DNA of 64,000 nt from positions 1,612,001 to 1,676,000 of the forward strand of contig NZ_CP053835.1 in NCBI RefSeq assembly GCF_013201725.1, given 5' to 3'. Source of the DNA: Arcobacter defluvii (lineage in GTDB: Bacteria > Campylobacterota > Campylobacteria > Campylobacterales > Arcobacteraceae). Positions 8,801 to 17,816 of this stretch are shown one piece after another (the stretch's first letter is position 1; each line of letters opens with the position of its first letter). The position numbers and the translations under genes are program-made. Below the pieces are notes generated by a model that saw nothing but the letters and a program-made list of their open reading frames with translations, made no database searches and was not told the origin of the DNA.

Positions 8801-9613
8801 ATGGAATTTTGGCAAAATATTTATTCAAATTTTAATCCCGTTGCTTTTAATTTAGGACCAGTAGCAGTTCACTGGTATGGATTAATGTATGCATTAGCAT
8901 TAATTTCAGCTATTTTCGTAGCGAAATGGTTTATAAAACATGATAAATTACCTATTACAAATGAACTTTTTGATTCATATATTTGGTGGGCAGAAATTGG
9001 TGTAATATTAGGCGCAAGACTGGGTTATGTCTTATTCTATGATACACATACCATGTATTATTTAACACATCCTTGGCAAATATTTAACCCATATATAAAT
9101 GGTGTATACGCAGGAATTTCAGGGATGAGTTATCATGGAGCTTTTTTTGGATTTATAATAGCTTCTTATTTATTTTGTAGAAAGAATAAAATATCTTTTT
9201 GGTTTATAACTGATATAGCTGTATTAGGAATTAGTGCAGCGTATATTTTTGGAAGAATTGGAAATTTTTTCAATCAAGAATTAGTTGGACGAATTACAGA
9301 TGTTCCATGGGGAATATATGTAGGAGGGGTATTAAGACATCCTTCTCAAATTTATGAAGCAATACTTGAAGGTTTAGTCGTATTTATTATTTTAGCTTAT
9401 TTTAGAAAAAGAAAAACATTTGATGGACAACTAGCACTTATGTATGGATTTTTATATTCATTAGCAAGAATAATTGCAGAATTTTTTAGACAACCAGATA
9501 TTCAATTAGGGTTTTTATATAGTGATTGGCTAACTATGGGGATTTTACAATCTTTAATAATTTTAGTAATTTGTGTGATAATTTTTATAAATAGAAGAAA
9601 AATAAATAGTTAA
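8801..9613 (+). CDS. lgt: phosphatidylglycerol-prolipoprotein diacylglyceryl transferase
   Basis: Lgt adds diacylglycerol to the lipobox Cys of preprolipoproteins at the inner membrane, the first step of lipoprotein maturation. 270 residues and about seven hydrophobic segments match the family. Signature sequences visible are the LGARLGYVLFYD region, GRIGNFFNQELVGR (catalytic Arg/Asn loop), PWGI and HPSQIYEA. The ATG at 8801 follows the Fe-S gene stop by 3 bases. The final residues KINS are encoded inside the palindromic terminator shared with the converging small gene. Confidence 0.96.
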   Translation: MEFWQNIYSNFNPVAFNLGPVAVHWYGLMYALALISAIFVAKWFIKHDKLPITNELFDSYIWWAEIGVILGARLGYVLFYDTHTMYYLTHPWQIFNPYINGVYAGISGMSYHGAFFGFIIASYLFCRKNKISFWFITDIAVLGISAAYIFGRIGNFFNQELVGRITDVPWGIYVGGVLRHPSQIYEAILEGLVVFIILAYFRKRKTFDGQLALMYGFLYSLARIIAEFFRQPDIQLGFLYSDWLTMGILQSLIILVICVIIFINRRKINS

Positions 9614-9630
9614 AATTAACTATTTATTTT
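9599..9630. terminator. bidirectional palindromic terminator inside both gene ends
   Basis: AAAATAAATAGTTAA (9599-9613) and TTAACTATTTATTTT (9616-9630) are a perfect 15-bp inverted repeat with two central bases. Both stop codons (lgt TAA 9611-9613; minus-strand TAA 9618-9616) lie within the arms, so both proteins end in the same KINS tail. Confidence 0.85.
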
Positions 9631-9888
9631 CATTTCTTTGGTATAACCTGATTCAGCTGCTAACTCAACAATCTTATTTTTTAATAAATCTAATCTCCAG
9701 CCATGTCTACTTGCAAAATTTTCTATTTCAGCATCTCTTTGTTCAGGTGTACAAAATACAAAAATTCTTTTTAAAAAAGGTTTTGGTACTTGTATAGCTA
9801 TCAATTGAAAATAATTCTCTTTACAGCTCCTTGAACAAAAAGCCTTACTCATAGCAATCTTTTTTTTGCAAAATGGGCAATGCGACAT
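9616..9888 (-). CDS. small four-cysteine zinc-binding protein
   Basis: 90 residues with C4-x2-C7 and C18-x3-C22, a compact treble-clef-like zinc site similar in style to YacG or MYND-like stubs. A basic middle and a helical C-terminus (DAEIENFASRHGWRLDLL) follow. Its ATG overlaps the stop of the upstream 64-residue gene by one base (TAATG), so they are coupled. The function is unknown; nucleic-acid or protein binding is a guess. Confidence 0.75.
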   Translation of the reverse strand: MSHCPFCKKKIAMSKAFCSRSCKENYFQLIAIQVPKPFLKRIFVFCTPEQRDAEIENFASRHGWRLDLLKNKIVELAAESGYTKEMKINS

Positions 9889-10082
9889 TATTTATTACCT
9901 TTAATTATTAATTTGTAGAACTTAGCATTTGTAACATCTTGGAGAAACTTTGGATCTATATCATGCAAAGCTATTATATCAATAACTTTACCATCCATAA
10001 CCCAACCTTTTCCAGTGTCATCTATCTTCTGTGTTTCAAACAATTGAATTAATTCTTCTTTGGAAACAATCAGTTCTTCCAT
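9888..10082 (-). CDS. hypothetical protein, 64 residues
   Basis: A short acidic open frame (MEELIVSKEELIQLF, then KGWVMDGKVIDIIALHDID) with no membrane segment or known motif. The coding case rests on its one-base stop/start overlap with the zinc protein and on amino acid composition like its neighbours. It lies 39 bases downstream of the response regulator stop on the opposite side of the polA-regulator block, same strand. Confidence 0.65.
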   Translation of the reverse strand: MEELIVSKEELIQLFETQKIDDTGKGWVMDGKVIDIIALHDIDPKFLQDVTNAKFYKLIIKGNK

Positions 10083-10121
10083 ATTATAACTTTTTTACTA
10101 AGATTTTGCAAACTATCATTA

Positions 10122-10826
10122 TTAATTATTTTTAAGAATATCGATAGTATAACCTTTATTCGAATGATTTTTAATTATTTCATAATAAGTTTTTTGTCTA
10201 ATTTTATTAACTATATTTCTCATTGTATAAATAGACATGTCTTTACCTTTCCATACTATATCTTTTATAGTATCATAATCAGTAATTTCATTTCTTTTAG
10301 TTATTAATAATTTTAAAAATGACTTTTCTAGTCTTGTAAAGTCAATTAATACTCCACCTGATTTGAAAAATTGGTCTCTATATTCATCAAAATAGATTCC
10401 ATTTTCAAATTCAATTTTATCACCTCTTTTTGTTTGATTTAGACACATAATAACAGCTAGTTTTACATCTTTTGCTCTTAAAGGCTTAGATAAAAATGTA
10501 TAAGCACCTGAATTAATAGCTGTTACGATATTTTCATTATCATCTGAACTAGAAATAACTATTTTTGGTAATGTTGGAGCTAATTGAGATAACTCTGAAC
10601 ATAACTCAGAAAATGAAACACCTTCAATATCTGCATCAATTATAGACATATCATAATTATTTGAACATGCTAGAGATAAAGCCTCTTCCATAGTAACTGC
10701 AATTTTCAATTCTTTGAAATAATCATCAAACTCATTTTCAATTGCTTGTTTTACTGCTTGATCATTACTTATAAAAAGTAGCTTTGCATTGTACAACTTT
10801 CTTATATTTCTTACTGTTTTTAACAT
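10122..10826 (-). CDS. OmpR/PhoB-type response regulator (atypical N-terminus)
   Basis: 234 residues. The receiver (about 14-125) keeps the phospho-acceptor Asp (MSIIDADIEG), a switch Ser in VISSSDD and the Lys of LSKPLR. The usual acidic pair after strand 1 is reduced (LLFISNDQ: one Asp). The C-terminal ~90 residues form a winged helix (FTRLEKSFLKLLITKRNEI, SIYTMRNIVNKIRQK, NKGYTI). No histidine kinase is adjacent, so it is an orphan, and altered phosphorylation is possible. It is transcribed from its own promoter in the gap after polA. Confidence 0.85.
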   Translation of the reverse strand: MLKTVRNIRKLYNAKLLFISNDQAVKQAIENEFDDYFKELKIAVTMEEALSLACSNNYDMSIIDADIEGVSFSELCSELSQLAPTLPKIVISSSDDNENIVTAINSGAYTFLSKPLRAKDVKLAVIMCLNQTKRGDKIEFENGIYFDEYRDQFFKSGGVLIDFTRLEKSFLKLLITKRNEITDYDTIKDIVWKGKDMSIYTMRNIVNKIRQKTYYEIIKNHSNKGYTIDILKNN

Positions 10827-10867
10827 ATTATTACTCTTTAAATATTGGTTTAAGATATAATAATAAC

Positions 10868-10893
10868 AAAAATTTCTTTATTTGTCAAAGAAA
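10868..10893 (-). terminator. polA terminator
   Basis: Read on the minus strand, TTTCTTT (10893-10887) pairs with AAAGAAA (10879-10873) around a seven-base loop and is followed by a T run (10872-10868). It sits 27 bases after the polA stop. Confidence 0.65.
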
Positions 10894-10919
10894 ATTATAT
10901 ATTTAGACAATTTTTATCT

Positions 10920-13604
10920 TCATTTAAGTTCTTGCCAAGAATTTCCAATGGCAACTGATACTTTTAAAGGAACATTTAGAGTATAAATATTCTCCATTAT
11001 TTCCTTAATATCACGTGTATATTCTTCAACAAACTCATCTTTTATTTCAAGAATCAATTCATCATGAATTTGTAAAAGTAATCTCATGCTATCATTATTT
11101 TTATATTTTTTATGAATTTGTATCATTGATAATTTTATTAAATCAGCTGCACTTCCTTGAAATAATGTATTTACAGCTTCTCTTAAATATGCAGCTTTTA
11201 ACATTGCATTTGCAGAATTAAAATCAAATAACCTTTTTCTATTTAATAATGTTTTCACATAACCATTTGTATAAGCAAAATCTTCTATTGATTTTAAATA
11301 ATTTTTTACACTTTTAAATGCTTCAAAATAAGAATCAATATAAAGTTTTGCCTCTTTTGATGGAATACCTAAAGTATCTCCTAATTTTTTACTTCCCATT
11401 CCATATAATAGTCCAAAATTTATTGATTTTGCAATTCCTCTTTTTTCTTTAGCTTTTTCTTCACCGAAAATTTTAACAGCAGTTTGATAATGAATATCTA
11501 GGTCATTTTTAAATGCTTCTACTAAAGCCTCATCGCAACTAAAATGAGCTAATAATCTTAATTCAATTTGAGAATAATCAATTCCTACTAATTTATATCC
11601 ATTTTTAGGAATAAATGATTGTCTTATTTGCAAAAGAGAATCACTTCCCACTGGAATATTTTGTAAATTTGGATTTTTTGAGCTTAATCTTCCTGTAGCA
11701 GTTCCGGTATGTAAAAATGAAGTATGTATTCTATTATCTTCATTTTTTAAGCCAAGTTCTAATAAAGGTTCAATATATGTGGATTGTAATTTATAAGCTT
11801 CTCTATACTTTAAAAGTAGAGGTATTACATCATGTTCATTTACTAAACTACTTAAAACAGCTTCATCTGTACTATAACCTGTTTTTGTTTTTTTTGAAGT
11901 ATTCAAACCTAAAGTTTCAAATAAAACTACTCCTAATTGTTTTGGAGAATTTATATTAAATTCAACTCCACTAACTTTATAAATTTTATTAGTTAATTCT
12001 TGAATATATTTATTAGATTTTTCTTTATACTCCTTTAAAAGATTAACATCGATTTTTATTCCATTATTTTCCATTTCAGCTAATACATAAATAAAATCAA
12101 ATTCAACATCGAACGCAAGTTTTAAAAGTTCTTCATCATTTTTTTCTTTAAAAATTTCCAATTGTCTATTAAATAATTTTAGTGTCATTAAAGCATCTTC
12201 AGCAGCATATTCACAAGCTTTTGATATATCTACATTTGAAAAATTTTCACCTTTTTTTACAACATCAGAGAAACTAATCATTTTATGTTTAAATTGTTTA
12301 TCAATTTGATAATCAAGTCCAACTTTTTCATTTGTATTTAAAAGCCAAGATAAAATCATTGTATCAGCATAAAGTTTTAATTCAATATTAAAATTATGTT
12401 TAATAATCTCATAATCATATTTAAAATTTTGAAGAACTAATTTATATCTATTTAATTGAAAGATTGCTTGAGAAGCTGCCTCTTTTGAAATTTGATTTCC
12501 AACACCTAAATATGAGTGTGCAATGGGAACATAATATGCTTTATTCTTTTCATATGCAAAAGAAAAACCAACAATTTTTGCACAAGTTACATCAATATCA
12601 GTTGTTTCAGTATCAAATGCAACTATAGAATCTCTTGGAATAGTATTTATGACTAAAGATAAACTATTTTCATTATCAAGTAAAATATATTCTATTTTTT
12701 CCTCTTTTTTTATCTCTTTTGGAATTTCAGTTTTGTAAGCCATTCCATTTTTACTTACTTTTTCTAAAATTTTTGTCATGTCATATTTAATTAAAATATC
12801 ACTAATTTTTAAAATAGGATTTTCAGTAGGTAAAACAAATTCTTCTAAATTATCAATTACATGACAATCTTTTGATAAAGTTACAAGTTTCTTAGAGATA
12901 AATGCCATTTCTTTACCTTCAATTAGTAACTCTTTTGTTCTTTTTTTAGTTATATTTTCAAGATTTGCATAGATATTTTCTAAAGTCCCAAACTCTTTGA
13001 TTAATGCTTCTGCTGTTTTTGCACCAATTCCTTTTACTCCTGGGATATTATCTGCACTATCACCTAAAAGTGATTGATAATCAGTAAATTGAGAAGGAAA
13101 AACTCCATATTTTTCAAAACATTTTTCTTCATTTATAACTACTTTTTTTGTAGGATCAAATAAATATATTGTATCATCCTCTATTAATTGGTATAAATCT
13201 TTATCATGAGAAACAATTCTAACTTCTAAACCTTTATTTTTTGCATCATGTGCTATTGAAGCAACTATATCATCAGCTTCAAATCCTGTTCTAATAGCAA
13301 CTTTAAATCCCATTTGTTCAATCCATGAAATAGCAATTGGAAGTTGAGTTAATAAATCTTCTGGAACATCAGGTCTATGGGCTTTATATCCATCATAAAG
13401 TTCATTTCTAAAAGTATTTCCTTTTGCATCAAGTGCAAAAACTACATAATCTGTTTGAAAATCTTTTCCTATATTTGATATAAAATTTATAAATCCTGTT
13501 AATAAGCCTGTTGGAAATCCATCTCTTGAACGTAAAGGTGGAAGAGCAAAATAACTTCTAAATAAAAATCCAAATGTATCTATAACTGTAATTGTTTTTT
13601 TCAT
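10920..13604 (-). CDS. polA: DNA polymerase I
   Basis: 894 residues, standard length. Residues 1-~290 are the 5'-3' nuclease domain (VIDTFGFLFRSYFALPP, DYVVFALDAKG, FEADDIVASIA, GDSADNIPGVKGIG). Residues ~300-490 are the 3'-5' exonuclease, with the metal-binding pair in AFDTETTD and YAAEDALMTLK, so proofreading is probably intact. Residues ~500-894 are the family A polymerase (TATGRLSSKNPNLQNIP, VGIDYSQIELRLLAHF, GIAKSINFGLLYGMG, QIHDELILEI). It replaces RNA primers and fills repair gaps. It is divergent from kdsB across an 84-base gap with overlapping promoters. Confidence 0.97.
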   Translation of the reverse strand: MKKTITVIDTFGFLFRSYFALPPLRSRDGFPTGLLTGFINFISNIGKDFQTDYVVFALDAKGNTFRNELYDGYKAHRPDVPEDLLTQLPIAISWIEQMGFKVAIRTGFEADDIVASIAHDAKNKGLEVRIVSHDKDLYQLIEDDTIYLFDPTKKVVINEEKCFEKYGVFPSQFTDYQSLLGDSADNIPGVKGIGAKTAEALIKEFGTLENIYANLENITKKRTKELLIEGKEMAFISKKLVTLSKDCHVIDNLEEFVLPTENPILKISDILIKYDMTKILEKVSKNGMAYKTEIPKEIKKEEKIEYILLDNENSLSLVINTIPRDSIVAFDTETTDIDVTCAKIVGFSFAYEKNKAYYVPIAHSYLGVGNQISKEAASQAIFQLNRYKLVLQNFKYDYEIIKHNFNIELKLYADTMILSWLLNTNEKVGLDYQIDKQFKHKMISFSDVVKKGENFSNVDISKACEYAAEDALMTLKLFNRQLEIFKEKNDEELLKLAFDVEFDFIYVLAEMENNGIKIDVNLLKEYKEKSNKYIQELTNKIYKVSGVEFNINSPKQLGVVLFETLGLNTSKKTKTGYSTDEAVLSSLVNEHDVIPLLLKYREAYKLQSTYIEPLLELGLKNEDNRIHTSFLHTGTATGRLSSKNPNLQNIPVGSDSLLQIRQSFIPKNGYKLVGIDYSQIELRLLAHFSCDEALVEAFKNDLDIHYQTAVKIFGEEKAKEKRGIAKSINFGLLYGMGSKKLGDTLGIPSKEAKLYIDSYFEAFKSVKNYLKSIEDFAYTNGYVKTLLNRKRLFDFNSANAMLKAAYLREAVNTLFQGSAADLIKLSMIQIHKKYKNNDSMRLLLQIHDELILEIKDEFVEEYTRDIKEIMENIYTLNVPLKVSVAIGNSWQELK

Positions 13605-13618
13605 AAAATCTCTTTTCT

Positions 13619-13647
13619 TTGCTTGTTTAAAGATTTTATATTATAAT
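13619..13647. promoter_or_regulatory. overlapping divergent promoters of kdsB and polA
   Basis: For kdsB: TTGCTT (13619-13624), 17 bases, TATAAT (13642-13647). For polA on the minus strand: TATAAT at 13644-13639. The two -10 boxes share three bases, so only one polymerase could occupy the site at a time. Confidence 0.55.
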
Positions 13648-13688
13648 AATGTCACTAAAAATAAGGTTTTATAACAAAAGGAAAGTAA

Positions 13689-14414
13689 ATGATTATTATA
13701 CCTGCAAGATTAAATTCTAGTAGATTTGCAAATAAAATTATGGTTGATATTTTAGGATTACCTATGGTAATAAGAACAGCTACTCAAGTAAGTAGTTTAG
13801 ATAAAGTTGTAATTGCAACTGATTCACAAGAAGTAATAAATTTAGCTTCACAACATGGTTTTGATGCAGTTTTAACATCAACTTCTCACAATAGTGGAAC
13901 AGATAGAATAAATGAAGCTGTAAATATTTTAAATTTAGATGAAAATGAGATTATAATAAATGTTCAAGCAGATGAACCATTTATAGAAACTCAAGTTGTA
14001 CAAGCTGTTATAGATAGAGTAAAACAAATAAAAGAAAATAATGAAGATATTATGATTACTTCTTGTTATAAAGAAATTAGTCCAGAATTAGCAGATGATC
14101 CAAACCATGTAAAAGTAATTTTAGATGAACTTTCTAATGCTATATATTTCTCTCGAGCTAAAATTCCATATCATAGAGATCATCATGAAAGTGCATCATA
14201 TTTTGGTCATTTAGGAATTTATGGTTTTACAAAAAAATCATTAAATAATTTTTGTCAATTAAACTCATCAAAATTAGAAAACATAGAAAAACTAGAACAA
14301 TTAAGAGCAATTGATAACGGCCATAAAATTGCTATGGTTAAAGTTGCATCTAAATCTTTTGGTATAGATACACAACAGGATTTAGATAACGCAATAAAAA
14401 TCTTCAAAAAATAA
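13689..14414 (+). CDS. kdsB: 3-deoxy-manno-octulosonate cytidylyltransferase
   Basis: KdsB activates Kdo as CMP-Kdo for lipid A-core assembly. 241 residues, family-typical. The nucleotide-binding start is IIPARLNSSRFANKIM. VVIATDSQEV, the metal site INVQADEPFI and IYFSRAKIPYHRD are also characteristic. RBS AAAGGAAAG precedes the ATG. It appears monocistronic: promoter on its left, hairpin on its right. Confidence 0.96.
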   Translation: MIIIPARLNSSRFANKIMVDILGLPMVIRTATQVSSLDKVVIATDSQEVINLASQHGFDAVLTSTSHNSGTDRINEAVNILNLDENEIIINVQADEPFIETQVVQAVIDRVKQIKENNEDIMITSCYKEISPELADDPNHVKVILDELSNAIYFSRAKIPYHRDHHESASYFGHLGIYGFTKKSLNNFCQLNSSKLENIEKLEQLRAIDNGHKIAMVKVASKSFGIDTQQDLDNAIKIFKK

Positions 14415-14419
14415 TCATA

Positions 14420-14471
14420 AAAAGTGCTTTATTACTTTATTTAATAAGTAAAGTAATATTAAAGCACTTTT
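14420..14471 (+). terminator. long imperfect hairpin after kdsB
   Basis: AAAAGTGCTTT (14420-14430) pairs with AAAGCACTTTT (14461-14471). Inside it TTACTTTA (14432-14439) pairs with TAAAGTAA (14449-14456). The total is 19 bp with a small asymmetric internal loop. It begins just after the kdsB stop. Confidence 0.75.
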
Positions 14472-14510
14472 ATGCAAAACTAAGAAATAAATAAAAACGA
14501 AGGTGAATTT

Positions 14511-16487
14511 ATGCGTTATGATGTCTTCATCATAGATAATCTTATTAAATTTAATGATTTTAAAGATTATTCACAAAAGAAACTTAGAAATACAAATATC
14601 TCTTTATTTCCAAATGTTGAAGATATGATTTATGAAATAGAATTTGTAGATGTGCTTATTGTACATATTGATTCTATTGAATACTTTAAAATTATTGATA
14701 ACTACCTAAAAAATGAACCTTACATCGTTTTTATAATCAAAGATAATTCAGATTTAGCAAAAATCCCAAACTCTAAAAAATGTGATATATTATACGAACC
14801 TTTGGATTTTAATAAATTGATTTTTAAAATAAATCTTTTCATAAATAATATAAACAATCATATTTCATTGAAAAAAGAAGAAGATTTTTCAAATTCAATT
14901 ATCAATAATATTAATTATCCAATTTTTTCTACTGATTCAGAACATATAATATTTGCAAATAATCATTTTTATGAACTTACAAATTGTTTTTCACTTGAAG
15001 AATTAAATAAAAAATATAAAACAACAAATGATATTTTTGAAAACGAAGAAGGTTGTATTACAGATTTAGATTTACTTTCGATTGATAATACAAAAGAAAA
15101 AACATTAAAAGTTTGTATAAAAGATTTAGAGAATAAAAAAAGATTTTTTTCAATACAAAAAATTCATTTATCTCATAATGATACAAATATTATTATATTA
15201 AATGACATTAGCCATGAAGTAGAACATAAACATGAATTATATAAACTTTTATATACTGATAATTTAACAAAATTTCCTAATCGTGCAAAATTAATAGAAG
15301 ATTTACAAAATAATGGTTTAAATTTACAAGCTGTTTCTTTACTAAATATCAATTCATTTAAAGAAGTAAATGACTTTTTTGGTCATAAAGTTGGTGATTC
15401 GATTTTAATTGATGTTGCAAAACTAATCTCAAAAAAAATAGAAAATTTTAAAAATTTAAAATTATACAAATTCCCATCAGATACATATTGTATTGTAAAC
15501 ACAGAAAATTCTCGTGATGAGTTTGTAAATTTAATAAATGAAATAATTGAAACCATTTATAAAAATGTTTTTATTTTTGAACATTATGAAATTGATATAA
15601 GAATGACAGCTGGAATTTCATTTTCAGATAAAAACAATAAATTAATTACAGCAGATATTGCTTTACAAACTGCAAAAAAAGACCATAAAGATTATTTAAT
15701 TTTCTATGATGAATTGGATAAATTCCAAGAATATGAAAATAATATGTTTTGGACTAAAAAATTAAAATCTGCATTTATAAATGACCATATAGAAGTTTTT
15801 GTTCAACCCTTAGTAAACAATAAAACTTTAAATGTTGATAAATATGAATGTTTAGTAAGACTTATTGATGAAGATGGAAAAATCGTAAATCCATATTTCT
15901 TTTTAGACATATCAAAAAGGTCAAATCAATACACAAAATTAACAAAAATTGTTATTGAAAAATCATTTAAAAAATTTGATAATCTTCCTTTTGAATTTTC
16001 AGTAAATATCTCTTATGAAGATATAGAAAATAGTAATTTTTTAGATTTTATAAAAGAGATGTTAAAAAAATATAATGTTAAAAATAGAGTTGTTTTTGAA
16101 ATATTAGAAGATGAAAATATAAAAAATTATAATCTTTTAATTTCATTTATTGATGAAATTAAAAGTTTAGGCTGTAAAGTTGCTATTGATGATTTTGGTA
16201 GTGGTTATTCAAATTTTGAACATTTATTAAAAATGAATGTTAATTATCTAAAAATTGATGCATCATTAATAAAAAATGTTGCAAAAAATGAAAATTCATA
16301 TAAAATTACAAAAACTATAATAGAATTTGCTAAAAGTTTAAATTTGAAAACAATAGCAGAATATGTAGAAAATGAAGAAATTTTCAATATAATAAAAGAA
16401 TTAGGTGCTGATTATTCACAAGGCTACTATTTTTCAGCACCAATTGCAGAGCCAATTATAAATGAATTTAAAGAAAAGATAGAATAA
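14511..16487 (+). CDS. GGDEF-EAL protein: probable c-di-GMP phosphodiesterase
   Basis: 658 residues, no membrane segment. An N-terminal receiver-like part (1-~120, DVLIVHIDS, FIIKDNSD, DILYEPLDF) lacks a clear acidic pair. A PAS-like region follows (~128-235). The GGDEF domain (~245-400) has lost its signature: FPSDTYCIV stands where GGDEF should be, so it should not make c-di-GMP. The EAL domain (~415-658) keeps key residues: ECLVRL, SVNISYED, AIDDFGSGYSNFE, LKIDASLI and AEYVENEE, so hydrolysis is likely. Its TAA overlaps the next gene's ATG by one base (TAATG). RBS AAGGTG. The pair likely act together on one c-di-GMP pool. Confidence 0.9.
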   Translation: MRYDVFIIDNLIKFNDFKDYSQKKLRNTNISLFPNVEDMIYEIEFVDVLIVHIDSIEYFKIIDNYLKNEPYIVFIIKDNSDLAKIPNSKKCDILYEPLDFNKLIFKINLFINNINNHISLKKEEDFSNSIINNINYPIFSTDSEHIIFANNHFYELTNCFSLEELNKKYKTTNDIFENEEGCITDLDLLSIDNTKEKTLKVCIKDLENKKRFFSIQKIHLSHNDTNIIILNDISHEVEHKHELYKLLYTDNLTKFPNRAKLIEDLQNNGLNLQAVSLLNINSFKEVNDFFGHKVGDSILIDVAKLISKKIENFKNLKLYKFPSDTYCIVNTENSRDEFVNLINEIIETIYKNVFIFEHYEIDIRMTAGISFSDKNNKLITADIALQTAKKDHKDYLIFYDELDKFQEYENNMFWTKKLKSAFINDHIEVFVQPLVNNKTLNVDKYECLVRLIDEDGKIVNPYFFLDISKRSNQYTKLTKIVIEKSFKKFDNLPFEFSVNISYEDIENSNFLDFIKEMLKKYNVKNRVVFEILEDENIKNYNLLISFIDEIKSLGCKVAIDDFGSGYSNFEHLLKMNVNYLKIDASLIKNVAKNENSYKITKTIIEFAKSLNLKTIAEYVENEEIFNIIKELGADYSQGYYFSAPIAEPIINEFKEKIE

Positions 16488-17803
16488 TGAATAAAGAAGT
16501 TTTAAAAGATATTTCTGTTTTATATGTAGAAGATGAAAATGATGTTAGAGAATTTACTTCTAAACTGTTAAGTTCTTTGCTAAAAAAAGTTTATACTGCA
16601 AAAAATGGTTTAGAAGGATTAGAACTATTTAAAGAGAATCAAAATAATATAGATTTAATCATTTCAGATATAAATATGCCTAAAATGAACGGTTTAGATA
16701 TGTGTGAGCAAATTAGAAAAATAAATAGTGAAATGCCTCTTGTAATAACAAGTGCACATAATGATACAAATTTTTTAAAAAAAGCTATCGAAGTTGGCGT
16801 AAATACTTATGCTATGAAACCAATTGATTTATATCAATTAATAGAAAGTATCATAAAAGCTATGGAGCCCATTTTATTAAAAAGAAAACTTATAGAATTA
16901 AACCTATCTTTAGAAAGCAAAATAGAACAAGAAATAAATAAAATAAAATCTATATTAGATGCTCAAGACAATATTATAATTGTTACAAATAAAGATGAAA
17001 TAACAAATGTAAATAAAAAATTTTTAGATTTTTTTGAAATTATGAATTTTAATGAATTTATATCTACTAAAAAAAATATTTTTGATTTTTTCCAAGAAGA
17101 GTTTGGATTTATCACAAAAGAGAAAATAAATAGACAAATTTCTTGGGTAAAATATATAAAAGATTTACATGAAATAGATAGAATTGTTAAAATAAAAAAT
17201 TCATTAAATGAAGAAAAAATTTTTGCTATAAATGTTGATTATTATGAAAACAAAGAAGATTATTATGTTTTTTCTTTAACTGATATTACAAAATTAAAAG
17301 AAAAATCAAACTTACTTGAATATCAAGCAAGTCATGATAAATTGACAGGTTTATTTAATAGAAATAGATTTGATGAAATTTATTCTAAAGAGATAAAAAG
17401 AGCAAAAAGATATAACAATGATTTATCAATAATACTTTTTGATATTGATAATTTTAAAAATGTAAATGATACTTATGGACATCAAATTGGTGATGAAGTA
17501 TTAAAAGAAATTGCAAAATTACTTTTAAATAATGTTAGAGATCTTGATATTTGTGTAAGATGGGGAGGAGAAGAATTTTTGATTTTACTTCCTCAAACAA
17601 ATTTAGATGGAGCAAAAACTGTCGCAGAAAAAATTCGAACAGCTATTATCAAAAATTCTTTAACAGATAAAAATCTTCAAATAACTGCAAGTTTTGGTGT
17701 ACTTCAAATGATTGACTCTGATGATGAAAATTCATTAATATCAAAGGTAGATAAACTTCTTTATTTGGCAAAAAATAGTGGTAAAAATATAGTAGTAACT
17801 TAA
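16487..17803 (+). CDS. response regulator-diguanylate cyclase (REC-PAS-GGDEF)
   Basis: 438 residues. The receiver (1-~125) is complete: YVEDENDV, LIISDINMPKMNG (acceptor Asp), ITSAHND, YAMKPID. A helical linker and a PAS-like segment (~150-265, NIIIVTNKDEI) follow. The GGDEF domain (~275-438) has an intact active site, RWGGEEFLILLP, and an inhibitory RxxD (RDLD) exactly five residues before it, so product feedback is expected. It is predicted to make c-di-GMP when phosphorylated. It is coupled by a one-base overlap to the EAL gene upstream. Confidence 0.93.
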   Translation: MNKEVLKDISVLYVEDENDVREFTSKLLSSLLKKVYTAKNGLEGLELFKENQNNIDLIISDINMPKMNGLDMCEQIRKINSEMPLVITSAHNDTNFLKKAIEVGVNTYAMKPIDLYQLIESIIKAMEPILLKRKLIELNLSLESKIEQEINKIKSILDAQDNIIIVTNKDEITNVNKKFLDFFEIMNFNEFISTKKNIFDFFQEEFGFITKEKINRQISWVKYIKDLHEIDRIVKIKNSLNEEKIFAINVDYYENKEDYYVFSLTDITKLKEKSNLLEYQASHDKLTGLFNRNRFDEIYSKEIKRAKRYNNDLSIILFDIDNFKNVNDTYGHQIGDEVLKEIAKLLLNNVRDLDICVRWGGEEFLILLPQTNLDGAKTVAEKIRTAIIKNSLTDKNLQITASFGVLQMIDSDDENSLISKVDKLLYLAKNSGKNIVVT

Positions 17804-17815
17804 ATATTACTACTA
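17790..17815. terminator. bidirectional terminator between the cyclase gene and lptB
   Basis: TAGTAGTAA (17790-17798) pairs with TTACTACTA (17807-17815) around an eight-base loop that contains the cyclase stop codon. AT-rich flanks suit both directions. Confidence 0.6.
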
Positions 17816-17816
17816 T

